From positions 248,001 through 312,000 of the forward strand of contig JAEYAW010000010.1 in assembly GCA_023404675.1 (NCBI GenBank): 64,000 nt of DNA, read 5' to 3'. The translations under genes were made by a program, and so were the position numbers. Position 1 is the first letter of the stretch. Every line of letters starts with the position of its first letter. Of the stretch, positions 16,751-24,485 are shown piece after piece. The notes beneath the pieces are model-generated. The model ran no database searches. It had not been told where the DNA came from and worked only from the letters and a program-made list of their open reading frames with translations. The stretch is from Pseudomonadota bacterium (GTDB lineage: Bacteria; Pseudomonadota; Alphaproteobacteria; Rhizobiales; Xanthobacteraceae).

Positions 16751-17508
16751 TGAAGGACCCTGTGGCGAGCGAAGCGGGTCGGCCGCTCATCCGCGCCGCT
16801 CAGGTGCGCAAGCATTTCGGAGCGCAGGAGGTTCTTCGCGGCGTCAACCTCGAGGTTCGTGCCGGCGAGGTGCTGGTTCTCATCGGGCCCAGCGGCTCTG
16901 GCAAGAGCACCTTTCTGCGATGCATGAATTTCCTCGAAGACTACGATGGAGGGCAGATCACTTTCGACGGATCGCCGGTTGGCTTCGAAACGCTCGCGAA
17001 CGGCCGGCGCCGTCGCCTGCCCGAGCGGAGGACTTCGAAGATCCGCGCCGAGATGACGATGGTCTTCCAGAGCTTCAATCTGTTTCCGCACAGGACGGTG
17101 ATCGAGAACGTCATCGAGGGGCCTGTCATCGTGCGCGGCCAGCCGCGCAGGGAGGCGATCGAGAGCGCGCGCAAACTTCTGGCAAAGGTGGGGATGGCCG
17201 AGAAGGCTGACGCCTATCCGAGGCAGTTGTCCGGCGGGCAGCAGCAACGCGCCGCGATCGCGCGCGCCCTCGCGATGGAGCCGAAGGCGATCCTGTTCGA
17301 CGAACCGACATCCGCGCTCGATCCGGAGATGGTGAACGAGGTGCTCGAGGTCATTCGTCAGCTCGCGGCGGAGGGAATGACGATGGTGATCGTTACGCAC
17401 GAGATGAAATTCGCGCGGGATGTCGCCGACCGTATCGGCGTGATGAACGACGGGCAGATCGTGAGGGTCGGACGTCCGCAGGAGATTATATCCGAGCCGG
17501 TGCGCTGA
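16750..17508 (+). CDS. ABC transporter ATPase, polar amino acid type
   Basis: 252 residues with complete ABC motifs: Walker A GPSGSGKST at 46-54, Q-loop VFQSFNLFPH, signature LSGGQQQ at 160-166 and Walker B ILFDEP at 181-186, followed by the H-loop VTHEM. It closely fits the GlnQ/HisP branch that drives import of polar amino acids. Residues 80-100 contain an Arg-rich insertion (NGRRRRLPERRTSK) between Walker A and the Q-loop. The start overlaps the permease stop. It works with the binding protein at 14534 and the permease at 16088. Confidence 0.93.
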   Translation: MKDPVASEAGRPLIRAAQVRKHFGAQEVLRGVNLEVRAGEVLVLIGPSGSGKSTFLRCMNFLEDYDGGQITFDGSPVGFETLANGRRRRLPERRTSKIRAEMTMVFQSFNLFPHRTVIENVIEGPVIVRGQPRREAIESARKLLAKVGMAEKADAYPRQLSGGQQQRAAIARALAMEPKAILFDEPTSALDPEMVNEVLEVIRQLAAEGMTMVIVTHEMKFARDVADRIGVMNDGQIVRVGRPQEIISEPVR

Positions 17509-17632
17509 ACCTCTCGCCCACCGGGGCGTTACCGCCGGCGCTTTCTTGTATTCCGCTGGAAGACACGCTAGCCTGAAAGCTGGCTCATCATTCAGCCGTG
17601 GCGGCGCTGCGGATGCCTCCAAATCACGGTTC

Positions 17633-18430
17633 ATGACGTCCCACCCGGTCTACGATCCATTTCCCAAATACCTTCAGATCCGCGAGGTTCTGCTTCGCTG
17701 GATGGCGGATCGGGACGTCGGCGACATGCTTCCGAGTGAGAAGGCCCTGTCTCACGAATTTCAGGTGAGCCGGGTGACCATACGGGAAGCGCTCAAATCG
17801 CTTGAACAGGATGGCATCATCGCCCGGCGCGCGGGCGTCGGCACATGGGTCGCGCAGGCCGCTCCCGCCGTGGCAGACCGGCGCGCCACCGGTCCCATCG
17901 AAGAGTTCGTCCGGATGGGCATGGAGACGAGCACCTCCCTGCTGTCCAGCGGACTTATCACGGCGCCGCCAGACGTGGCAGCGGTGTTCCAGCAGAACGC
18001 GGACTGGACGGTGCTGGAGGCTCAGCGGCTGCGGCTCGTGGAGGGAAAGCCGTTTCTCCTGCTCAAGGCTTATTTCCCGCCAAACATCGGCAGGAAAGTC
18101 GCCAACATCTCGCATTCGGATACGCTCTATGTCCCAACCCTGCGCGCACTGCACGATGAAGGGATCCGCGAGGAGTGGCAGCGGATCGAGGCCGTGGCCG
18201 TGGATGGCGAACTCGCCAAGATCCTGAAGGTCAAGGGAGGCAGCCCGGCGCTGGTCGTCAACCGGCTCTTCGTGGATTCGAAACGCAAACCGGTGGTCTA
18301 TTTCATTACGATCTTTCGCGCTGACCGATATTATTACACGGTCAAGCTTCCTCAAGCGAAGGGGGCGCGGACGCCGGCTGGCAAAAGCGGCCCCCGATCG
18401 CGGGCTCCGCGCCGTGCGGTGAAGCATTGA
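17633..18430 (+). CDS. GntR family regulator, HutC/UTRA type
   Basis: 265 residues. A GntR winged helix covers residues 15-75 (LPSEKALSHEFQVSRVTIRE, then EQDGIIARRAGVGTW). It is followed by a UTRA-type ligand domain of about 140 residues, ending in the characteristic VYFITIFRADRYYYTVKL strand. The tail of about 25 residues is basic and probably disordered. Being the last gene of the importer operon, it probably represses the operon in the absence of a pathway intermediate. The palindrome at 14147-14168 is a plausible binding site. ATG 17633 is chosen because the protein then begins at the usual distance from the helix-turn-helix. Confidence 0.9.
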   Translation: MTSHPVYDPFPKYLQIREVLLRWMADRDVGDMLPSEKALSHEFQVSRVTIREALKSLEQDGIIARRAGVGTWVAQAAPAVADRRATGPIEEFVRMGMETSTSLLSSGLITAPPDVAAVFQQNADWTVLEAQRLRLVEGKPFLLLKAYFPPNIGRKVANISHSDTLYVPTLRALHDEGIREEWQRIEAVAVDGELAKILKVKGGSPALVVNRLFVDSKRKPVVYFITIFRADRYYYTVKLPQAKGARTPAGKSGPRSRAPRRAVKH

Positions 18431-19365
18431 TACGAAGCATTTGGAGCTTGCCGGCTCTGCGGGAGGTTGGCCTTTAACGGGAGGACGCCGCGACGGGAGG
18501 ACGCCTCGAACCCTTGTTTGCGAGCAGCCCGGGCTCGCCATATATCGGCCGATTGTTACACATCGCCACCCGCCACGTCTTCCACACTGCCATTTGGCAG
18601 GGTTACGCGGAGCGGTCACCCCCAGTGCTCCCAAGCTGACGGACCCAATCGAGATTTCGATACTGCCACGCGCGATGAGCGCGCAAAATTCTCCCCACGA
18701 ATTTCCGCCCGTTATCGAAAAGGCCCATTTCCTTTCTCTGGCGATGCAAATTGCCGGCTCGCACCTCGGCAGACATCGGCCAATGGCGCTGTAACAAGAG
18801 GCCGCTGCCGTATGCGGACAGGTTGAGGTACTCGCCTCTCGCTGTTGCCGTAAAAAATCAGGCCTCGGGTGAGGATCAGCTGTTTTGGATGCGACTTCGG
18901 GTCGACAGGACCGATGAGCCGGGCTTCAACGAACCAGCCTATGACGATGATCGTTTCACCGGGACCATCGGCCTTATCAGTCCTTGAACTTCGTGCGCGG
19001 ACGCCGGAACATCGGGCAACACGACGCCCACGACGTCCGCGCGATATCGAATCCCGGCACTGGATCTGCCGGACCTCGACAAACTCGTCATTTAGGCCCT
19101 CAGGACCTCACGCGAACCGCGGACCAACCTGCGAATGCAACCCGGTCATCGCGCCGCCATGCCCCGGCAACCCTTCGGCTTCGCAAACCAGAACCGAACA
19201 CTCAGGTGCAGTTCTAAGCAGTTCTAAGAGGGGCGGCTCGCACGAACCACCGCCTTCCGGAAAACAACCGCCATGGGACGGCCGTGCAGTTGCCTGCACG
19301 TTTCCCGAACATCTGACAAACCGGAGGACACAACCCGCAACGCGCGGCCTCCTGTCATCGTGGGA
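18431..19365. other. Long region without a convincing gene
   Basis: About 935 bases between the ends of the GntR gene and recA. Several short open frames exist, but none shows domain-like sequence or a good ribosome binding site. A 13-bp direct repeat, ACGGGAGGACGCC, occurs at 18477-18489 and 18493-18505. Together with the disturbed region on the other side of recA, this looks like decayed DNA. Confidence 0.5.
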
Positions 19366-20460
19366 TCACTCTTCGGCAGGCTGGTCGCCATCATCCTCGT
19401 CGTCCCGTGACGGCGAGCCCGCGAGAATCTGCTCCGCAATGAGCCCGGAATTCTGACGGATGGCGGCCTCGATCTTCTGCATCATGTCCGGATTGGATCG
19501 CAGGAAGGCCTTGGCGTTTTCCCGCCCCTGTCCGAGCCGCTGACTGTCATAGGAGAACCAGGCCCCGGACTTTTCGACGATCCCGGCCTTGACGCCAAGG
19601 TCGAGAATTTCGCCGGTCTTGGATACGCCCTCGCCATACATGATGTCGAACTCGACCTGCTTGAACGGCGGCGCCAGCTTGTTCTTCACCACCTTGACGC
19701 GGGTCTGGTTACCGATCACCTCGTCGCGCTCCTTGATTGCACCCGTGCGGCGGATATCGAGGCGAACCGAAGCGTAGAACTTCAGCGCGTTGCCGCCAGT
19801 GGTGGTCTCCGGCGAGCCATACATCACACCGATCTTCATCCGGATCTGGTTGATAAAGATCACCATGGTGTTGGACTTGTTGATCGAGGCCGTGAGCTTG
19901 CGCAGCGCCTGACTCATGAGACGCGCCTGCAGGCCCGGCAGGGACTCGCCCATCTCGCCCTCAAGCTCGGCGCGCGGTACCAGTGCGGCAACCGAATCGA
20001 CGATCAGCACGTCCACTGCGCCGGAGCGCACCAGCGTGTCGGCGATCTCCAGCGCCTGCTCGCCATGATCCGGTTGCGAAATCAGAAGGTCGTCGAGATT
20101 GACACCCAGCTTGCGGGCATAGACCGGATCCAGCGCGTGTTCGGCATCCACAAAGGCGCAAATGCCTCCGCGCTTCTGTGCCTCGGCCACGCAATGCAAC
20201 GCCAGCGTCGTCTTGCCCGAGGATTCCGGACCGTAGATCTCGACGACGCGGCCCCTCGGCAAACCGCCGATGCCCAGCGCGATATCGAGGCCAAGCGAGC
20301 CGGTGGAAACCGCGTCGATCTCCATCGACTTGTCGTTCTTGCCGAGCCGCATGACCGAGCCCTTGCCGAACTGGCGCTCGATCTGTGAAAGCGCGGCAGA
20401 CAAGGCCTTGGACTTATCCATGGACGATCCTTCGACGATACGCAGGGCAGCTTGGGACAT
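19366..20460 (-). CDS. recA: Recombinase RecA
   Basis: 364 residues. RecA is the ATP-dependent strand-exchange protein of homologous recombination and the co-protease that triggers LexA cleavage. Walker A GPESSGKT is at 77-84. FINQIRMKIGVMYGSPETTT is the conserved L2-side region, and the acidic C-terminus (SRDDEDDGDQPAEE) is typical. The start at 20460 gives an N-terminal extension like other alphaproteobacterial RecA proteins; an internal ATG at residue 14 is the alternative. A direct-repeat LexA box lies about 95-110 bases upstream. No alaS or other familiar neighbour is present, and both flanks look disturbed. Confidence 0.98.
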   Translation of the reverse strand: MSQAALRIVEGSSMDKSKALSAALSQIERQFGKGSVMRLGKNDKSMEIDAVSTGSLGLDIALGIGGLPRGRVVEIYGPESSGKTTLALHCVAEAQKRGGICAFVDAEHALDPVYARKLGVNLDDLLISQPDHGEQALEIADTLVRSGAVDVLIVDSVAALVPRAELEGEMGESLPGLQARLMSQALRKLTASINKSNTMVIFINQIRMKIGVMYGSPETTTGGNALKFYASVRLDIRRTGAIKERDEVIGNQTRVKVVKNKLAPPFKQVEFDIMYGEGVSKTGEILDLGVKAGIVEKSGAWFSYDSQRLGQGRENAKAFLRSNPDMMQKIEAAIRQNSGLIAEQILAGSPSRDDEDDGDQPAEE

Positions 20461-20553
20461 CGGGTTGCGTTCCTTATGGACGGGATTCGCCGGGCGGACA
20501 ACGAGGCCGGACGCTCGAAATCAGTGAATTGGTGTGTACACTATTTGTTCTCG

Positions 20554-20568
20554 GTTCGCAATATGTTC
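20554..20568 (-). promoter_or_regulatory. LexA (SOS) box upstream of recA
   Basis: On the recA strand the sequence is GAAC-ATATTGC-GAAC, a perfect direct-repeat GAAC-N7-GAAC (GTTC-N7-GTTC on the plus strand), the form described for alphaproteobacterial LexA. A further GAAC begins three bases later and is followed after seven bases by GTAC, which may be a degenerate second site. Position 94-108 bases before the start codon fits the recA promoter. Confidence 0.75.
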
Positions 20569-20690
20569 TTTTCGTCGTCGGCGCGACCCATCCACTGGAG
20601 GCGGTTTTGCTTTTTGTCGGTGGCTGTCAGAATTATTTGTCGGTTTAGAGCTGAAAATCGGCCCTAAGTTATTGAAATTATTCGATAGGC

Positions 20691-20714
20691 AGGGTCCGCA
20701 ATGGAGCGGACCCT
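20691..20714. repeat. Perfect 8-bp hairpin
   Basis: AGGGTCCG (20691-20698) and CGGACCCT (20707-20714) pair across an 8-base loop. There is no following T-run, so an intrinsic terminator is unlikely; a protein-binding dyad or element remnant is possible. Confidence 0.5.
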
Positions 20715-20793
20715 GATTGCGGCGAGATTGCGACCGACACAGAATGCTGGAAACGGCATCAAGCCTTTGTAGCTATTGGAAAAATTCGGACCC

Positions 20794-20859
20794 ATTGCGG
20801 CCCCTTGCCTTCTGCCGAATGAACTTGCGCGGGATATTGCGGCCCCTATTGCGGCCCCT
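20794..20859. repeat. Three copies of a 12-bp repeat ATTGCGGCCCCT
   Basis: Exact copies are at 20794-20805, 20836-20847 and 20848-20859. The last two are in direct tandem, and the final base enters the stop codon of the adjacent gene fragment. A shorter relative (ATTGCGGC) lies at 20716. This may be a recombination scar or the edge of an element. Confidence 0.6.
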
Positions 20860-21230
20860 CATTCATCCTCCAGGAAGCCGATCCGCTCAATCCTCTCTTC
20901 GATCAGTGTTGCAAAGAGAGATGCATCGGGATCGAATCCCTCTTCGAAATAGCGGCGGCTCAAAGCTGCCTTCAATCGCTCAACGTGGCTCTCCCCGTAG
21001 GCCGGAACTCCAGTAGCCGCCGTTTCTGCTGCTAAAACCTTTTCGGCCTCGTTCACTAATTGGGCGATGACAGAGAGGCTGATCTCTTCGCAAAGCCTCA
21101 GAACGACGATCACAGCAAACTCGTCATCCGATAAAGCCCAACGGGGAAAGTAGCCGGGTTTCTTTGCGGAAAGCTCGGCGACATGTTGGGCGATCTTGGC
21201 GCTGACTTCCTTAAAATCGAAGCGGGGCGA
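20859..21230 (-). pseudogene. Headless gene fragment next to recA
   Basis: A continuous frame of about 120 residues with normal protein composition runs from about 21230 to a TGA at 20859. It contains AKIAQHVAELSAKKPGYFP, then RWALSDDEFAVIVVLRLCEE, then ERIERIGFLEDE at the end. It has no plausible start: it reads straight out of the CoxG gene in another frame, and only a GTG at 21113 could initiate a short 84-residue product. I read it as the 3' end of an unknown gene joined to coxG by recombination. A functional 84-residue protein from GTG 21113, which overlaps the coxG stop as GTGA, cannot be excluded. Confidence 0.5.
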
Positions 21231-21667
21231 ACCGCTCTGGCGAAGTTCGCGAAAAACTCGTCGGCAACCTTCTTCGCCGAGCCATTGATCAGGCGCTGGC
21301 CGAGTTGGGCCAGCTTGCCGCCGATCTGGGCTTCGACGTTGTAGATCAGGAGCGTGCCGCCGTCCTTGTCGCTCAGGCTAACGGCAGCCCCTCCTTTGGC
21401 AAAGCCGGCGACGCCACCCTCGCCCTCGCCGGTGATCCTGTAGCCATTGGGCGGATCGAGATCGCTGAGAGTGACCCTGCCTCTGAAACGCGCCGCGACA
21501 GGGCCGACCTTGATCCTTGCGATGGCGCGAAAGCCACCATCCTCGGTGATCTCAAGCTCCTCACAGCCAGGAATACACGAATTCAGGACAGCCGGATCGT
21601 TCAGCTTGTCCCACACCACCTCGCGCGGCGCTGCGAGCTGGACTTCGCCGCTCATCGTCATGGCCAT
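21110..21667 (-). CDS. CoxG-like SRPBCC protein with altered C-terminus
   Basis: 185 residues. MSGEVQLAAPREVVWDKLND and the region containing CIPGCEELE are diagnostic of the CoxG family (carbon monoxide dehydrogenase subunit G-like, SRPBCC fold), whose members are linked to molybdenum hydroxylase maturation or membrane attachment. After KKVADEFFANFA, where such proteins usually end or enter a linker, the sequence turns into an Arg/Ser/Pro-rich tail (RAVRPASILRKS...). That tail coincides with the apparent junction to the gene fragment at 20859-21230, so the normal 3' end seems to have been replaced. It follows tcuB closely on the same strand. ATG 21667 is chosen because the family begins there. 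Confidence 0.8.
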   Translation of the reverse strand: MAMTMSGEVQLAAPREVVWDKLNDPAVLNSCIPGCEELEITEDGGFRAIARIKVGPVAARFRGRVTLSDLDPPNGYRITGEGEGGVAGFAKGGAAVSLSDKDGGTLLIYNVEAQIGGKLAQLGQRLINGSAKKVADEFFANFARAVRPASILRKSAPRSPNMSPSFPQRNPATFPVGLYRMTSLL

Positions 21668-21738
21668 TGGACGGTCCCCTGAATCTCGTGTGTGGAATGG
21701 AAGACGCTGGACGCAGCCGCTTGCCTGCCACCTTGTCC

Positions 21739-22956
21739 TCAATCGCTGCCGAGGCTGAGCTTGCTCGGCATCCGCTTTTCGATCGCGAACTTCAGCAGCG
21801 CCGCCGAGCGAAATACGCCATGCGCGAACTTGCCGTAAGGCAGCGTCAGAAACAGCGCCATCACGGTGCCGAGGTGGATCGCGAGCCACAAGGCCATCGT
21901 GCTGCCGTCGCGGAACGCCAGGAGGACGAGGCCGGTGGCGCTGACCAGAAGAAGCAGCGCGATGAACCCCCGGTCCATCCCGGCCTGCCCGGGGTCGCTT
22001 CGCTGGGCGTCGCGTCGCATGTTCAGCCACAGCAAGCCGGACGGCCCCACGATCAGGCCGATGCCGCCGAGCGTGCCAAGAATCACGGGTGCGCTGAGAA
22101 GAGGATATGGCGCTTCAGAGGCGAACAGATAATGGTACAGCGTCGCCACGCAGGTCGAGGCGAAACACAGCAGGAAGCCATACATCGTGACCTGGTGAAA
22201 ACGGCGACGCCACAGCGTGAATGCATCGTCGTCCTCGTTGCAGCCCTCGCCATGGCCGCCGCCCAGATACCGCAATCGCGCGATGTCGACGAACGCCTCG
22301 CCGGCCGCCGGCGCGCGGGCGCTGGCCGCCGATGCGATGTCCCGGAGGTCGCCGTCTTTCGTGGGCGAGATCTCGCGCCAGAACTTCACCACACCGACGC
22401 CGAGCGCCAGGATCGCAAACAGGAAGACGGAGCCAAACGTAATGATAAGGAAATTATGCGGAAAGATCGCATAGAAATTTCCCGCGAGCGGGGCGTGGAT
22501 GAGCGGTCCGTGCATCGCCACGGCCAGCACCAGAAACAGCGCGAGCCCGCCGGCGAGCGCCAGCGCCACCGTCAATCCTGCGCGTTCATAGAGGCGGCCG
22601 AACGGAGCCGGCCAGGCATAGTCCTGATAGGTGCGGACACGCACCCTGGCCATCGCCTGCGGCACGTTGACCGCGAACTCGTGCGGCGGCGCATATTGAC
22701 AGGCATACAGGCACGAACCGCAGTTGTGGCAGAGATTGGCAAGATAATGGGTGTCGGCCCTGTCGAATTCGAGCCGCCGCGTCATCGCGGGAAACACCGC
22801 ACAGAACCCTTCACAGTAGCGGCATGCGTTGCAGATCTGCATGAGGCGCGCGACTTCCTGCTCGCCGGCGGACATGGCGCCGGCCAGACCGCTCCCGCCC
22901 GCGCACGCCGCGCTGTCAGTGACCTGGCTGGGGGCGAAGTCAGCGCGCGATGGCAT
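21739..22956 (-). CDS. tcuB: Tricarballylate utilization protein TcuB (membrane Fe-S/heme-type electron carrier)
   Basis: 405 residues. Two 4Fe-4S-type cysteine sets sit at the N-terminus: Cys42/45/48/52 (CNACRYCEGFC) and Cys76/79/82/86 (CHNCGSCLYAC). About six membrane helices follow, several with histidines that could hold heme. This architecture is that of TcuB/CitB, which reoxidises the flavin of TcuA and passes electrons to the respiratory chain. The ATG at 22956 lies inside the end of tcuA (17-base overlap), indicating coupled translation. No tricarballylate transporter (TcuC) is seen nearby, so the actual substrate may differ from tricarballylate. Confidence 0.93.
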   Translation of the reverse strand: MPSRADFAPSQVTDSAACAGGSGLAGAMSAGEQEVARLMQICNACRYCEGFCAVFPAMTRRLEFDRADTHYLANLCHNCGSCLYACQYAPPHEFAVNVPQAMARVRVRTYQDYAWPAPFGRLYERAGLTVALALAGGLALFLVLAVAMHGPLIHAPLAGNFYAIFPHNFLIITFGSVFLFAILALGVGVVKFWREISPTKDGDLRDIASAASARAPAAGEAFVDIARLRYLGGGHGEGCNEDDDAFTLWRRRFHQVTMYGFLLCFASTCVATLYHYLFASEAPYPLLSAPVILGTLGGIGLIVGPSGLLWLNMRRDAQRSDPGQAGMDRGFIALLLLVSATGLVLLAFRDGSTMALWLAIHLGTVMALFLTLPYGKFAHGVFRSAALLKFAIEKRMPSKLSLGSD

Positions 22957-24385
22957 AGGCTAGTTCCTCGTCGAATGTCGGGTGGCGAAAGCCCGCGCTT
23001 CTGGCGGCGTTGACGCCGGCGATGCGGCCGAAGGCCGTGCCGATGCTCATGCCGACGCCGGCGGTATAGCCCTTGCCGAGCACGTTGCCGGCGACCATCT
23101 CGCCCGCGGAAAACAGGTTGGAACTGGGCACATCGTTGAAGCGAATTGCCGCGGTATGATCGATCTTCATGCCGAGATAGGTGAAGGTGATGCCCGGCCG
23201 CAGTGGGTAGGCATAGAACGGCGGCGTGTCGATCTCGCGCGCCCAGTGCGTCTTCGCCGGCGTCACGCCCTCGGTGTGGCAGTCATCGAGCGAGGTATGG
23301 TCAAAGGTCCCGGGTCGGCACGCCTCGTTATACGCCTTCAACGTTCGCACGAAGGTCTCGGGGGCGATGCCGATCTTGACCGCGAGATCTTCCAGCGTGC
23401 CGGCGCTGGTGCCCTCGAACACCGGCGGCATGAAGCGGCCGACGGCCTTCTGGTCGATGATCGACCATGCGGTCTGGCCGCGCTGTTGGGCGACGAGGCG
23501 CCCCCAGATCGCGTAGCGCTTCGGCCAGAAGTCTTCGCCTTCGTCGTAAAACCGCTCGCCGTCGAGGTTCACCACGACGCCCAGCGAAACACAGTCGATG
23601 CGCGTGCAGATGCCGCCGTCATAAAGCGGCGCACGGGCGTCGATCGCCACGCAATGCGCCTGGGTCGGATCGCCGATGGTCCCCGCCCCGGCCTCCATCA
23701 TGAATTGCAGCATGACCCCCTGATTGAAGCGGGTGCCCCGGATCAGGAATTTCTCGGCGGTCCATTCGCCACGCTCGTTCTGGCCCCAGGCTTCGCGCTG
23801 CCATGCGAGGTTCGACTCGAAACCGCCGCTGGCCAGCACGCAGCTTTTTGCCTCAATGCGTTCTCCGCTCTCGGTGATGGCGGCGCGGAACTCGCCATCC
23901 TGAAGATCGAGTGCCTTCACCGGCGTGCCATAGCGGACGCGGACGCCGAGCACTGCGGCACTGCGGTAGTACGCATTCACCAGCGCCTTGCCGCCCCCCA
24001 TGAAGAATGCATTGGTGCGGGCGACGTGCAGCGCGCCAGACAGCGGCGGCTGGAAATGAACGCCATGCTTGCGCATCCACGGACGGCAGCGCGACGAATG
24101 CCGGATCACCAGCCGAGCCAGCGCTTCGTTGGTAAGGCCGCCGGTGACCTTCAGCAGGTCCTGCCAGAATTCCTCTTCCGGGTAGGCTTCGACCAGCACG
24201 TCCTGCGGCTCGTCATGCATGCAGCGCAGGTTGCGCACATGCATCGAATTGCCGCCGCGCCATTCGCGCGGCGCGGCTTCAAGCATCAGCACCGATGCGC
24301 CCGCCTCACGCGCCATCAGCGCCGAACACAGGGCGGCGTTACCGCCGCCGACGACCAGGACATCCGGAATTTCAGCACCCATCAA
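22940..24385 (-). CDS. tcuA: FAD-dependent tricarballylate dehydrogenase TcuA
   Basis: 481 residues of the fumarate reductase/succinate dehydrogenase flavoprotein family. DVLVVGGGNAALCSALMARE is the dinucleotide-binding fold at the N-terminus. LASGGFESN and the C-terminal FSAGEMVAGNVLGKGYTAG motif are typical of TcuA, which oxidises tricarballylate to cis-aconitate. It is followed by an overlapping tcuB, the standard pair. The upstream gene on the same strand, 100 bases away, is an XRE-type regulator that may control the pair. With coxG downstream and molybdenum hydroxylases elsewhere in the window, it could act on another polycarboxylate produced during ring degradation (inference). Confidence 0.93.
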   Translation of the reverse strand: MMGAEIPDVLVVGGGNAALCSALMAREAGASVLMLEAAPREWRGGNSMHVRNLRCMHDEPQDVLVEAYPEEEFWQDLLKVTGGLTNEALARLVIRHSSRCRPWMRKHGVHFQPPLSGALHVARTNAFFMGGGKALVNAYYRSAAVLGVRVRYGTPVKALDLQDGEFRAAITESGERIEAKSCVLASGGFESNLAWQREAWGQNERGEWTAEKFLIRGTRFNQGVMLQFMMEAGAGTIGDPTQAHCVAIDARAPLYDGGICTRIDCVSLGVVVNLDGERFYDEGEDFWPKRYAIWGRLVAQQRGQTAWSIIDQKAVGRFMPPVFEGTSAGTLEDLAVKIGIAPETFVRTLKAYNEACRPGTFDHTSLDDCHTEGVTPAKTHWAREIDTPPFYAYPLRPGITFTYLGMKIDHTAAIRFNDVPSSNLFSAGEMVAGNVLGKGYTAGVGMSIGTAFGRIAGVNAARSAGFRHPTFDEELAYAIAR

Positions 24386-24485
24386 GACTCAGGCCTCAAG
24401 CCGGCGAGACGTTCGCCGGACGGTTTCGGGCAGGACCAGCGCTCCGGGACCGCAGCCCTCCCCGTCTCGCGCGCGGGCAGAACGG

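Larger units (their letters stand above)
20461..20858. other. recA upstream region with repeats, no gene
   Basis: Roughly 400 bases holding the recA leader and LexA box, an AT-richer segment, a perfect 8-bp hairpin (20691-20714) and three copies of a 12-bp repeat (20794-20859). No open frame here looks coding. Confidence 0.6.

Noticed and set aside
18751..19217. Short plus-strand frames between the GntR gene and recA
   Set aside because: Some stretches look mildly protein-like, but there is no good start, ribosome site or family; I treat the region as decayed DNA.
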